Positions 36,304-44,727 of a DNA stretch of 64,000 bases are shown piece by piece; position 1 is the first letter of the stretch, and each line of letters begins with the position of its first letter. Under the pieces are notes generated by a model that saw only the letters and a list, made by a program, of their open reading frames with translations, ran no database searches and had not been told where the DNA came from. A program made the position numbers and the translations under genes. Source of the DNA: Pedobacter sp. ASV28 (GTDB lineage Bacteria; Bacteroidota; Bacteroidia; Sphingobacteriales; Sphingobacteriaceae); NCBI RefSeq assembly GCF_016428855.1, contig NZ_JAELTN010000008.1, forward strand, positions 56,324-120,323, given 5' to 3'.

Positions 36304-36921
36304 ATGGATAACAATACAACAAATAACAGTATAGGAATCGTGAACTACGGTGCGGGTAATATTTTCTCGCTAACCGCAGCTTTAGATAGGCAAAATATCC
36401 CCTATGCTATGGTAAATACAGAAGCCGATTTGGAAAAGCACAGCCATATCATCATTCCAGGTGTTGGACACGCAGGTACGGCAATGCAGAAACTGCAACA
36501 AACAGGACTTGTGAAAGCCATTAAACAATTGAAAAAACCTGTTTTAGGAATCTGTGTAGGCATGCAATTGTTAACCACTCATTCTGAAGAGGGCAATGCC
36601 GACCTTTTGGACATCATCCCATTGCAGACCAAACTTTTCGACAAGAATTTGGGCATTAAAATTCCCCACATGGGCTGGAATAACATAGATTTTACAAACA
36701 ACCTCCTGTTTTCCAATGTTAAACCACATACACAATTTTATTTCGTTCATTCTTATTTTATTGAATATAACCCTACTTTTGACATCGCGTCGGTAAATTA
36801 TGGCAACAAATTTTCGGCCGCTATACAAAAAGATAATTTCTTCGGCGTTCAGTTCCATCCAGAAAAATCTGGTGAAGCCGGAGAGCAATTGTTAAAGAAT
36901 TTCTCAAACCTAAATTTTTAA
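36304..36921 (+). CDS. hisH: Imidazole glycerol phosphate synthase, glutaminase subunit
   Basis: Class I glutamine amidotransferase that feeds ammonia to HisF. 205 residues, with the nucleophile C84 in LGICVGMQLL and the catalytic His/Glu pair H185/E187 in QFHPEKSG. The N-terminal NYGAGNIFSL is typical of HisH. It is separated from hisA by 1 bp. Together with HisF it makes IGP and AICAR. Confidence 0.97.
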   Translation: MDNNTTNNSIGIVNYGAGNIFSLTAALDRQNIPYAMVNTEADLEKHSHIIIPGVGHAGTAMQKLQQTGLVKAIKQLKKPVLGICVGMQLLTTHSEEGNADLLDIIPLQTKLFDKNLGIKIPHMGWNNIDFTNNLLFSNVKPHTQFYFVHSYFIEYNPTFDIASVNYGNKFSAAIQKDNFFGVQFHPEKSGEAGEQLLKNFSNLNF

Positions 36922-36922
36922 A

Positions 36923-37672
36923 ATGTATATCATTCCTGCAATAGATATTTTAGACGGTAAAGTTGTTCGCTTACGCGAAGGCGATTACAACCAGAAAACA
37001 GAATACGATGTGTCTATCGAAGACATGATTGAGCGCTACCGGTCAAACGGCACCGATTTTATCCATATTATTGACCTTAATGGTGCAAAAGGTGACTTCA
37101 GTAACCAAAAGACCTTATTCAGTATTATCAAAAAAACAGAAATGAAGGTACAATATGGCGGCGGCATACGTACCATAGAACAGGTCACCAACCTACTTGA
37201 TGCTGGCATACATAGGGTAATTGTGGGTACACAAGCAATTAGCAACCCTGATTTCCTTCCCCAACTTAGCGAAGCTTTTGCAAAAAAAGACAATTATGCG
37301 AACAGGATTGTAATTGCCATCGATGTATTAGATGAAGTGATCAAATATTCGGGCTGGATGGAAAGCTCGCCCATTAAATTAATGGACTATGTAGACAAGT
37401 GTTTACAACTTGGCTTCTTCCGCTTTTTATGTACCGACATCAATAAAGATGGCAAATTGGGTGGTGCAGCCGTTGATCTTTACCAAAAATTATTAGCCCA
37501 TTCGCCTATGATCAAACTGATTGCTTCTGGCGGTGTGAGTTCTATGGACGACATTAGGGAATTGGCAAAACTGGATATCAGAAGCGTAGTAGTGGGCAAG
37601 GCCATTTATGAAAACAGAATTTCTATTGAAGAGGTTAAAAAATGGAATTTACAACAATTGAGTTCGATCTAA
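36923..37672 (+). CDS. hisA: ProFAR isomerase
   Basis: (beta/alpha)8-barrel isomerase converting ProFAR to PRFAR. 249 residues. It shows the N-terminal phosphate-binding half (IIPAIDILDGKVVRL, catalytic D8), GGGIRTIEQV, the second catalytic aspartate in IVIAIDV and the C-terminal ASGGVSSMDDI phosphate loop. It follows hisH with 1-bp spacing, and a REP-like element separates it from hisF. Confidence 0.97.
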   Translation: MYIIPAIDILDGKVVRLREGDYNQKTEYDVSIEDMIERYRSNGTDFIHIIDLNGAKGDFSNQKTLFSIIKKTEMKVQYGGGIRTIEQVTNLLDAGIHRVIVGTQAISNPDFLPQLSEAFAKKDNYANRIVIAIDVLDEVIKYSGWMESSPIKLMDYVDKCLQLGFFRFLCTDINKDGKLGGAAVDLYQKLLAHSPMIKLIASGGVSSMDDIRELAKLDIRSVVVGKAIYENRISIEEVKKWNLQQLSSI

Positions 37673-37706
37673 CCTCCTATTTTTTTAATCGTCATAGCGA
37701 CCAGCG

Positions 37707-37782
37707 TGTCATTCTGAACGCAGTGAAGGATCTACAATTAGAAGTACCACTTTACAGATCCTTCCAACTGTCGGAACGACAG
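37707..37782. repeat. REP-like element between hisA and hisF
   Basis: The left arm GTCATTCTGAACGCAGTGAA (from 37708), followed by GGATCT, pairs with a right arm running from AGATCCTTCCAACTGTCGG to GACAG (ending 37782). A partial further GTCAT copy lies just upstream at 37691. Confidence 0.7.
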
Positions 37783-37826
37783 AAAGAAGACTGCTTCATG
37801 CTCTGCAATGACGAAACCCAACAAAC

Positions 37827-38582
37827 ATGTTAAGTAAGAGAATAATCCCTTGTTTAGACGTAAAAGATGGTCGCACGGTAAAAGGCGTAAACTTTGTTGA
37901 TTTACGTGACGCAGGCGACCCTGTAGAATTAGCAGCTCAATATGCCCAACAAGGTGCAGATGAGTTGGTTTTCTTAGATATCACCGCCACTCATGAACGT
38001 CGTAAAACGATGATTGAAATGGTGAAATCTGTAGCCAGACAACTCAATATCCCTTTCACTATTGGTGGTGGCATTACCGAAATTGCCGATGCTGACGCAC
38101 TTTTAAATGCCGGGGCAGACAAAATAAGCATCAACTCGGCAGCGGTACGCAGTCCTCAACTGATCGAAGACCTGGCCAAGGCCTTCGGCGTACAATTTGT
38201 GGTAGTTGCAGTAGACACCAAACAGGTAGATGGCAAAAACTGGGTGCATCTTAACGGGGGCCGTTTAATTACGGCACTAGAAACTGAAGATTGGATCAAG
38301 CAAGCTGAAAATCTAGGTGCTGGCGAAATTCTGTTAACCTCTATGGACCATGATGGCACCAAGGCCGGTTTCGATTGTGGATTGCTAAGCAAAGTGAACC
38401 AAATGATCAATATCCCGATTATCGCTTCTGGCGGAGCGGGCAGTATGGCCCACTTTACCGAAGTCTTTCAAAAAGCTGGGGTCGATGCCGCATTGGCTGC
38501 CTCTGTTTTTCATTATGGGGAAATTTTAATACCTGAATTAAAAACAGAATTAAGTAAACATAATATACCGATACGCATTTAA
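37827..38582 (+). CDS. hisF: Imidazole glycerol phosphate synthase, cyclase subunit
   Basis: (beta/alpha)8-barrel partner of HisH that forms IGP and AICAR. 251 residues. The catalytic aspartates are D11 ([15 protein letters not shown]) and D130 (VVVAVDTK). The phosphate loops GGGITE and ASGGAGSM are intact. It is related by gene duplication to HisA, as is usual. It lies between two REP-like elements. Confidence 0.97.
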   Translation: MLSKRIIPCLDVKDGRTVKGVNFVDLRDAGDPVELAAQYAQQGADELVFLDITATHERRKTMIEMVKSVARQLNIPFTIGGGITEIADADALLNAGADKISINSAAVRSPQLIEDLAKAFGVQFVVVAVDTKQVDGKNWVHLNGGRLITALETEDWIKQAENLGAGEILLTSMDHDGTKAGFDCGLLSKVNQMINIPIIASGGAGSMAHFTEVFQKAGVDAALAASVFHYGEILIPELKTELSKHNIPIRI

Positions 38583-38605
38583 CGTGCTTACGTCATTTGA
38601 CCTTT

Positions 38606-38716
38606 TGTCATTCTGAGTGTGGCGAAGAACCTGTAAGTAATTAACAATGATAGACAGATTCCTCCTGATACTGGAATGATAGTTAGAAAGCTTGCTTCGC
38701 AAGCTCGCAATGACGA
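38606..38716. repeat. Composite REP-like element between hisF and hisI
   Basis: The left end TGTCATTCTGAGTGTGGCGA belongs to one repeat family. The right end (GCTTGCTTCGCAAGCTCGCA then ATGACG) belongs to the GTCATTGCGAG family also seen between hisB and hisH. It looks like two partial elements joined. Confidence 0.65.
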
Positions 38717-38745
38717 CAATATGGACTAACAATTACAAAAAAACA

Positions 38746-39351
38746 ATGAGTAACATTAACAGCAACCAAATAGATTTTACAAAAACAGAAGGTTTGGTGC
38801 CCGTAGTTATACAAGACCACCAAACCTTAGAAGTATTGATGTTGGGCTACATGAATGTCGAAGCCTTTGAAAAAACCCAAATAGAAGGTAAGGTTACTTT
38901 CTTTTCACGCTCTAAAAACCGTTTATGGACCAAAGGCGAGCAAAGTGGTAATTTTTTATTCGTAAAATCTATGGCCATAGATTGCGATAACGACACCCTT
39001 CTAATTAAGGCCGAGCCTGTTGGCCCAACCTGTCATACGGGTGCCCGAAGTTGCTTTAAAACCGAATACAATCAAAATTTTATTTTCGAACTGGAAAACA
39101 TTATTTCCGATAGGTATAAAAACCCTGTAGAAGGCTCATACATTAACAAAATGAGGATTAAAGGTTTAAATAAAATAGCTCAAAAAGTTGGTGAAGAAGG
39201 CGTAGAAACAGTAATTGCCGCTTTAGCCGAAACGAAGGAAGATTTAATCAACGAAGCTTCGGATTTGGTTTTCCACTTGTTGTTCTTGTTAAGAGAAAAA
39301 GGCCTAACGGTGAAGGATATTGCAGAGAATTTGGAAAAGAGGCATAAATAG
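38746..39351 (+). CDS. hisI: Bifunctional phosphoribosyl-AMP cyclohydrolase / phosphoribosyl-ATP pyrophosphatase
   Basis: HisIE fusion of 201 residues. The cyclohydrolase half (about 1-110) has the zinc/metal motifs FFSRSKNRLWTKGE, DCDNDTLLI and GPTCHTGARSCF. The pyrophosphatase half (about 120-201) has EEGVETVIAALAE and NEASDLVFHLLFLL. An ATG at 38746 (MSNINSNQ) fits better than the upstream in-frame start at 38692, which falls in the repeat. It is the last gene of the operon. Confidence 0.96.
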   Translation: MSNINSNQIDFTKTEGLVPVVIQDHQTLEVLMLGYMNVEAFEKTQIEGKVTFFSRSKNRLWTKGEQSGNFLFVKSMAIDCDNDTLLIKAEPVGPTCHTGARSCFKTEYNQNFIFELENIISDRYKNPVEGSYINKMRIKGLNKIAQKVGEEGVETVIAALAETKEDLINEASDLVFHLLFLLREKGLTVKDIAENLEKRHK

Positions 39352-39376
39352 GTCCGTTATAATATTCTATCCTAGT

Positions 39377-39470
39377 CGTCATTTCAAGCGAAGTGCAGCG
39401 AGGGAGAAATCTGTTAGTTCTATGCTACTATCAGGAAGATTTCTCAGTCGTACTTTCTTTCGAAATGACG
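39377..39470. repeat. REP-like hairpin between the convergent his and crt operons
   Basis: CGTCATTTCAAGCGAAG... (39377) pairs with ...CTTTCGAAATGACG (39470), with inner AGAAATCT/AGATTTCT arms. It lies between the ends of two convergent operons and could act as a shared transcription barrier. Confidence 0.7.
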
Positions 39471-39480
39471 GAACATACCA

Positions 39481-40185
39481 TTAAACGCTTCTACTATACT
39501 TCAATTTTGCCAGAAAACGTTCGTAAAGCATAATGTTTAAGCCAATTAAACTCATGCCATAAAATACATCTTCGAAAGGAATTGTTCCAATACGAACTCC
39601 CATAATTTCGTTACTATTATACCAAACAATTGGTGCATCTAAACCAGTTCCTGTCAACATGCCATTCACAATTAGAAATGGGATGATCATGATGAGGTAA
39701 GTGAAATAGAACTGCCCTAACCAACTTGGTTTTTTAATGAATGCTAAATAAGAAATCAGTAAGGTAAAAACCAGGTAATTCATCATTGGGTACATCTTGT
39801 TGTAAAACAGCGAAAACATCACCACTCCAAAAAGCACCAAAACGATAGAAATAGCCCTGGTAGCATACTTTCTTAAACCTAATTCCTTCCAAACACCAAA
39901 ACAGTGGTAAGAGAACAAACAAGCATAGGGAATACACAAGAAAAACAGGATTTCTTCAATAGGTAAACCCCAAATAAAGACGCCTATTACATAGTCGTGG
40001 TTGAAGCCCCAAACTCCTTTATCAGTAAACCAAACATCCCAAACCAGAAATAAAACCGTAGTAATGATATTAGCTGGCATAAAGGCTTTTACCTTCTTCC
40101 AAAACATCAACTTAGGATGAAAAGAGGCCATAAAGGGCACAATGACTGCCAAAAAATTGACTAAAAGATAAATATAATGGTTCAT
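39481..40185 (-). CDS. crtY: Lycopene beta-cyclase, CrtYcd (fused heterodimer-type)
   Basis: Cyclises lycopene to beta-carotene in the membrane. 234 residues, six to seven TM helices in two repeated halves, each with a catalytic-type acidic motif: PIEE (75-78, in FIWGLPIEEILFF) and PFED (203-206, in GTIPFEDVFYG). This is the 'lycopene cyclase domain' (CrtYc plus CrtYd fused) found in Bacteroidota, archaea and fungi, unlike the FAD-type CrtY. It ends the crt operon and overlaps crtZ by 4 bp. Confidence 0.9.
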   Translation of the reverse strand: MNHYIYLLVNFLAVIVPFMASFHPKLMFWKKVKAFMPANIITTVLFLVWDVWFTDKGVWGFNHDYVIGVFIWGLPIEEILFFLCIPYACLFSYHCFGVWKELGLRKYATRAISIVLVLFGVVMFSLFYNKMYPMMNYLVFTLLISYLAFIKKPSWLGQFYFTYLIMIIPFLIVNGMLTGTGLDAPIVWYNSNEIMGVRIGTIPFEDVFYGMSLIGLNIMLYERFLAKLKYSRSV

Positions 40186-40664
40186 GTTTTTTGCTGCTGC
40201 ATCTTTTGGTATCGGTAAGCTTCCCTAAAATATTTAAACGGCACCCACAACATGCCAAAGCACTCCCCATCATGTTTTCCCAAATGTTTATGGTGCATTT
40301 TATGCGCTCTCCTAATGGCTTTCAAATAGATATTATTTGTATTTCTAAACCATTTAAACCGCTGGTGTATAAAAATATCATGTACCAAAAAATAGCAAAA
40401 GCCATACAGGGTAATTCCGCCTGCAATACCTATTAAAATATAGTTACCATAAATAGAACCAAACAAAAACAATAAAATACCTGGTGTGGCAAAAATAAGG
40501 AAGAAGAAATCATTCTTTTCGAATACCTGACCATCATCTTTTTTGTGATGGTCTTGATGAAGTGCCCATAGCCAGCCATGCATCAGGTATTTGTGTGCCA
40601 GCCACGCCACACATTCCATCGCCACAAATGCACCTATTACACAAAGCAATACCATTAGTATCAT
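40182..40664 (-). CDS. crtZ: Beta-carotene hydroxylase
   Basis: A non-heme di-iron membrane hydroxylase making zeaxanthin from beta-carotene. 160 residues with the four histidine clusters HKYLMH, HQDHHKK, HDIFIHQRF and HKMHHKHLGKHDGE, and hydrophobic spans at about 1-20 and 50-95. The motifs and length fit bacterial CrtZ well. It overlaps crtY by 4 bp downstream and the SRPBCC gene by 1 bp upstream. Confidence 0.93.
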   Translation of the reverse strand: MILMVLLCVIGAFVAMECVAWLAHKYLMHGWLWALHQDHHKKDDGQVFEKNDFFFLIFATPGILLFLFGSIYGNYILIGIAGGITLYGFCYFLVHDIFIHQRFKWFRNTNNIYLKAIRRAHKMHHKHLGKHDGECFGMLWVPFKYFREAYRYQKMQQQKT

Positions 40665-41131
40665 CAGCCAATTCCTTTAAAAAGTTTCAAAATCTTTTGA
40701 GAACGATAATCAAATATCTGCTCGAGCTTTCGCCTCACCAACAACGTATTGGCCAACTGACCCAACCAGCCCATAGGAACGGCATAAGTAATTTTATCTT
40801 TCATTACGGTTAGGCCCTCTTTTTCCTCAAAGGTATGTTCATGGTACCAATAGGCATAGGGTCCTTTTAGCTGTTCATCCACGAAACGATACGGCGCCTC
40901 TACTTCTCTAATCTTACTTAACCATTTTAAAGGAACGTTAGCAAGGGGCTTTACAGTATATAAAATGGTCAATCCACTATGTATTTCGCTCGGCAGTTCT
41001 TTGGTCACTACCTTAAAATCCATTTCCTTTGGTGTAATTTCCGCTAAATTGTATGGATTACTAAAAAACTGCCAGGCTTCATCGATATTTACAGGTAAAA
41101 GCGTTTCTCTATATAGTTCATATTTCTTCAT
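40664..41131 (-). CDS. SRPBCC (START-like) family protein in the carotenoid operon
   Basis: 155 residues with the START/polyketide-cyclase helix-grip pattern (FFSNPYNLAEITP near 22-34, a central beta-rich region, and a long C-terminal helix FDYRSQKILKLF). The fold holds hydrophobic ligands. Sandwiched between idi and crtZ with 1-3 bp overlaps or gaps, it may bind or hand on a carotenoid or isoprenoid intermediate, but this is inference. No catalytic residues can be named. Confidence 0.8.
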   Translation of the reverse strand: MKKYELYRETLLPVNIDEAWQFFSNPYNLAEITPKEMDFKVVTKELPSEIHSGLTILYTVKPLANVPLKWLSKIREVEAPYRFVDEQLKGPYAYWYHEHTFEEKEGLTVMKDKITYAVPMGWLGQLANTLLVRRKLEQIFDYRSQKILKLFKGIG

Positions 41132-41133
41132 TC

Positions 41134-41661
41134 CTATACAATTATATTAGCGATATCTTTATTACAGATTTCCTCAAAAATCAGCTTAAACCAGGGTGTA
41201 TATTTTTCAGGATATTTGTCAATATCTGTTTTCAATTCTCTCATCTCCATGTATTTCCAATCGACCACTTCTTTGGGATTTGGATTGGGTTTTTCTGAAA
41301 ACCTACCAAAAAACACATGGTCAAATTCATGTTCATACAGCCCATTTTCCAATTGAGCCTTATATATAAAATCATACACTTTCTCTGTATGACAAATGAT
41401 ACCCATTTCTTCTAACAACCTTCTGTCTACTGCGGTTTTCATTTTTTCTTCTGACCTAGGATGGCTACAACAGGTATTGGTCCATAAACCACCACAATGA
41501 TACTTACTTTGCGCCCTTTGCTGCAATAACAACTCATTTTTATCATTGAACAAGAAAACAGAAAATGCCCTATGTAACCTGGCCTCCACATGTGCCTGCA
41601 TTTTATCCATCAGCCCTATCTGCCGATCTTTTTCATCCACCAAAACAACCTGTTCTGCCAT
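41134..41661 (-). CDS. idi: Isopentenyl-diphosphate delta-isomerase, type 1
   Basis: Interconverts IPP and DMAPP to prime carotenoid chain growth. 175 residues, Nudix fold. The catalytic cysteine is C64 in WTNTCCSHP. HRAFSVFLF, RRLLEEMGI and the YEHEFDHVF glutamate/histidine region also match. It is the type I metal-dependent enzyme, not the FMN type II. It lies inside the crt operon with 1-2 bp gaps on each side. Confidence 0.95.
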   Translation of the reverse strand: MAEQVVLVDEKDRQIGLMDKMQAHVEARLHRAFSVFLFNDKNELLLQQRAQSKYHCGGLWTNTCCSHPRSEEKMKTAVDRRLLEEMGIICHTEKVYDFIYKAQLENGLYEHEFDHVFFGRFSEKPNPNPKEVVDWKYMEMRELKTDIDKYPEKYTPWFKLIFEEICNKDIANIIV

Positions 41662-41662
41662 A

Positions 41663-42169
41663 TCAATTGTATTGTTTTAAAAGTTGTTGCCTTTCTGCCG
41701 GTGCCAACTGCTGTTTCTTTAAAAAATTAACGATGGCTATTTCCAAGTGTTTTTCTTTTAGTTCCTGCTTTTGCAATGTCTTTAATATATAATTCTTGTC
41801 TGTTTCGATATGCTCATTATATCCCAAAATTGGAGGGAGTGATACCTGTATAGCATATCTCAGAAATATCAGTTCTACATTTTCCGCATCTTTACTGATC
41901 GCTTTTTCCAATAATTGTTTGCCTGTCCTGAAATGACTCAACTTTTTAAATGGGTTAAACGTATGCCTAGCCATCAGCATCTTTGTGGCACCAGTATATC
42001 CTATTACAAAAGGTGTCTGCTCCTTTTTCTCCAGTATATTAAGTAACTGTTCCGTACTTTTCTTGCTTTCTATTGCCTTTACATACATATCCCTAATACT
42101 TTGCACCGAAGAACTTTCTAAAAACGACAGACAACACAACGCTATAATTGTGCAACTTTTAGCCCACAT
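41663..42169 (-). CDS. Exported protein of unknown function in the crt operon
   Basis: 168 residues. It has a signal-peptide-like start (CTIIALCCLSFLESSS, possibly with a lipid-modified Cys) and then a mostly helical region. ATKMLMARHTFNPFKKLSHFRTGKQLLEKAI stands out, with a conserved-looking LRYAIQVSLPPILGYNEHIETDK. I recognise no family. It overlaps the end of crtB by 11 bp and precedes idi by 1 bp, so it is made with the pathway enzymes. An exported or periplasmic role in pigment handling is speculation. Confidence 0.75.
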   Translation of the reverse strand: MWAKSCTIIALCCLSFLESSSVQSIRDMYVKAIESKKSTEQLLNILEKKEQTPFVIGYTGATKMLMARHTFNPFKKLSHFRTGKQLLEKAISKDAENVELIFLRYAIQVSLPPILGYNEHIETDKNYILKTLQKQELKEKHLEIAIVNFLKKQQLAPAERQQLLKQYN

Positions 42170-43013
42170 GTTCCAATGATCTCCTTCCAGTTTGCGGCAT
42201 AAAAAAGGTATTGAGCATCAACATAGCCTTTTCAACATCAGGCACCCTTACCCTTTTATCCATAATATGCTTGGCAGGGATGTTCTGTATTTTTCTAAAC
42301 AAGGTCCTATAATAAATATAAGCTAAATAAACTCCCCTCTTTGCGCTATTAGGTAGTTTGGCTATACCGTGCAAGGCCTCTTCAAACTCTATGTTAATTT
42401 CATTTTCTATAGTCAATTTATCTGAATCGGTAAAATTATCGAAATTCATATTTGGAAAATACATTCTGCCCAATTCTAAATGATCGGCCCTGATATCCCT
42501 TAAAAAATTCACTTTCTGAAAAGCCGAGCCCAATTTCATGGCCGCATATCGAAGATCTTCATACAGCTTCTTTTCTCCATTACAAAATACCTTTAAGCAC
42601 ATTAGCCCCACCACTTCGGCCGAACCAAAAATATATTTTTCATACAATTGTTTGGTATAGACCTGTTTTTCCAAATCCATTTCCATACTATCTAAAAAGG
42701 CGTCTATCAAGATCTGATCTATCTGGTATTGGTGCACAACTTGCTGAAAGCTATTGATAATGGGGTTTAAACTGATCTTATTTTCCAAAGCGGCATGGGT
42801 TTCCGACCTAAATTGGGAAAGCAATACCTTTCTATCATAATCATTAAAAGAATCTACAATTTCATCGGCCAATCTTACAAAGCCATAAATACCATAAATA
42901 GCAGGTCTAATTTTGGCTGACAAAAATTTTATGCCCAAAGAAAATGAAGTGCTATATGTTTGGGTAGTAATTTGACTGCATTTCGCAGAAACTTGATCAA
43001 ATAGTGCTTTCAT
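42159..43013 (-). CDS. crtB: Phytoene synthase
   Basis: Condenses two GGPP to phytoene. 284 residues, squalene/phytoene synthase fold. It has the two aspartate-rich motifs, ADEIVDSF (first) and NFLRDIRADHLELGR (second), and the YSTSFSLG N-terminal pattern. It overlaps crtI by 17 bp, so translation is likely coupled. No crtE (GGPP synthase) is in the cluster; it must be supplied from elsewhere. Confidence 0.93.
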   Translation of the reverse strand: MKALFDQVSAKCSQITTQTYSTSFSLGIKFLSAKIRPAIYGIYGFVRLADEIVDSFNDYDRKVLLSQFRSETHAALENKISLNPIINSFQQVVHQYQIDQILIDAFLDSMEMDLEKQVYTKQLYEKYIFGSAEVVGLMCLKVFCNGEKKLYEDLRYAAMKLGSAFQKVNFLRDIRADHLELGRMYFPNMNFDNFTDSDKLTIENEINIEFEEALHGIAKLPNSAKRGVYLAYIYYRTLFRKIQNIPAKHIMDKRVRVPDVEKAMLMLNTFFMPQTGRRSLEHVG

Positions 43014-44499
43014 ATATATTTTTCTGATGCTTAATGATGTAATTCGCCACTATCTGTCCAGAAATAATAGCGGGCGGAACTCCAGGACCAGGTACCGTAA
43101 GCTGTCCAGTATAGAATAAGTTTTTCAACTTTTTGTTTTTGATACGAGGTTTAAGGATAGCAGTTTGGTTTAGGGTATTGGCCAAACCATAGGCATTTCC
43201 TTTAAAAGCATAATAATCGTTCACAAAATCGGTATAGGCATAGGTAGTTGTTGTTACAATGTCATCTTTAAATTTTTCACCGCAAAAGGCTTCCAATCTT
43301 TCCACCAGCTCATTAAAATATTTTACCCTTATCTGTTCCGTATCTTTTAACCCAGGTGCTACTGGAATGAGCATAAACAAATTTTCCATCCCTATTGGTG
43401 CTACAGTTGGATCTGTTTTGGAGGGACAACAAACATAATAAAGCGGATTTTCAGGCCAAGCTGGTTTTTCATATATTGCTTGGGCATGAAGCGCAAAGTC
43501 ACTCTCAAAAAAGAGGTTATGGTGCTGTAACCTTGGCAATTTCTTGCCTACTCCTATATAGTAAAGCAAACAGGAAGGGGCCATTACCCTCTTTTCCCAA
43601 TATTTTTCGCTATAATTTCTAACAGCCTTGGGTAAAAGCTGCTGTTCAACATGATGGTAGTCGCCCGCACCAATTACAATATCTGCTGGCAAAATTCCCG
43701 ATGTAGTCTCTACATTACTTACCTTATCATGAACTATATTGATCTTTTTTACTTCAGTATTAGTTAAAAAATCTACTCCCAATTCCTTTGCCAAGCTATA
43801 CATGGCATTCACCAATTGACCAAATCCACCCATAGGATACCAAGTGCCCAATTTGATATCCGCATAGTTCATCATACTATATAAAGCAGGGATATTTTGG
43901 GGAATAGCCCCCAAAAATAGTACAGGAAACTCCAACAACCGAAGTAATTTGGGGGATTTGAAATATTGGCGCACATGCTTGGCAAAAGATTGAAGCAAGT
44001 CTAATTTCATTGCCGCCTTTATTACTTTCAGTTCCATAAATTCCATCACACTCAAGCCCGGCCTATGTACGAACTCTTTCATTCCCACCTCATATTTATA
44101 GGCAGCTTCTTTTAAAAAAATATCGAGCTTATCAGAACTACCCGGTTCTATTTGCTCAAAAGCAGTTTTTAGCTCCTCTTCATCAGACGGAACGCAAAAA
44201 ACATCGTCTTTGGCATAGATGACCTGATAGGAAGGTGACAATCTTTTCAATTCGAAATAACTGGAAGTTGATTTACCAAATTGCCTAAAAAAATCCTCCA
44301 TTACATCTGGCATCCAATACCAACTAGGCCCCATATCAAAAGTAAACCCTCCTTTTTCGAATACACGGGCCCTACCTCCTACCTGCTTATTTTTCTCTAC
44401 TATTGTTACCCTGTGCCCCTTAGCTGCAAGCGTAACCGCAGCACTTAAGCCCGCAAAACCAGCACCTATGATCACCGTATGTGGAATGGATTTTTTCAT
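42997..44499 (-). CDS. crtI: Phytoene desaturase
   Basis: FAD-dependent enzyme making lycopene from phytoene. 500 residues. It has an N-terminal dinucleotide-binding motif (VIIGAGFAGLSAAVTLAAKGHRVTIVEK), GGRARVFEKGGFTFDMGPSWYWM, and the C-terminal GQLTVPGPGVPPAIISG signature. It is the first gene of the tight seven-gene operon. The upstream region carries a 13-bp inverted repeat. Confidence 0.94.
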   Translation of the reverse strand: MKKSIPHTVIIGAGFAGLSAAVTLAAKGHRVTIVEKNKQVGGRARVFEKGGFTFDMGPSWYWMPDVMEDFFRQFGKSTSSYFELKRLSPSYQVIYAKDDVFCVPSDEEELKTAFEQIEPGSSDKLDIFLKEAAYKYEVGMKEFVHRPGLSVMEFMELKVIKAAMKLDLLQSFAKHVRQYFKSPKLLRLLEFPVLFLGAIPQNIPALYSMMNYADIKLGTWYPMGGFGQLVNAMYSLAKELGVDFLTNTEVKKINIVHDKVSNVETTSGILPADIVIGAGDYHHVEQQLLPKAVRNYSEKYWEKRVMAPSCLLYYIGVGKKLPRLQHHNLFFESDFALHAQAIYEKPAWPENPLYYVCCPSKTDPTVAPIGMENLFMLIPVAPGLKDTEQIRVKYFNELVERLEAFCGEKFKDDIVTTTTYAYTDFVNDYYAFKGNAYGLANTLNQTAILKPRIKNKKLKNLFYTGQLTVPGPGVPPAIISGQIVANYIIKHQKNIYESTI

Positions 44500-44517
44500 T
44501 ATGATGAACTATGACAA

Positions 44518-44571
44518 CAAACATACATTTATTTTGTTTAATTTTTTAATTAAAAAGCTAAACAAAATAAA
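44518..44571 (-). promoter_or_regulatory. crt operon promoter -7 box and long inverted repeat (candidate CarH-type operator)
   Basis: On the minus strand a TAnnTTTG match (TATGTTTG, 44525-44518) lies about 20 bp before the crtI ATG. Just upstream are perfect 13-bp arms TTTATTTTGTTTA (44528-44540) and TAAACAAAATAAA (44559-44571) with an 18-bp spacer, covering the -33 region where no clear TTTG box is seen. A regulator bound here would control the promoter directly. Confidence 0.55.
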
Positions 44572-44727
44572 AACTAAAAAAAATTACTAAAACACAATTT
44601 TCTCTCCCTATTAACCCCTCCTCATCATGTAGACCATTACTGATGTAAACCCATAAGTCACAATGCTTCCACTAGGATTTGCTAAATCCTTCCGGTTCAT
44701 TCACAACAATACTAAAAGGGAATAGTT

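Noticed and set aside
37642..37833. 63-codon plus-strand frame between hisA and hisF
   Set aside because: It overlaps the hisA end and runs through a REP-like repeat; no sign of a real protein.
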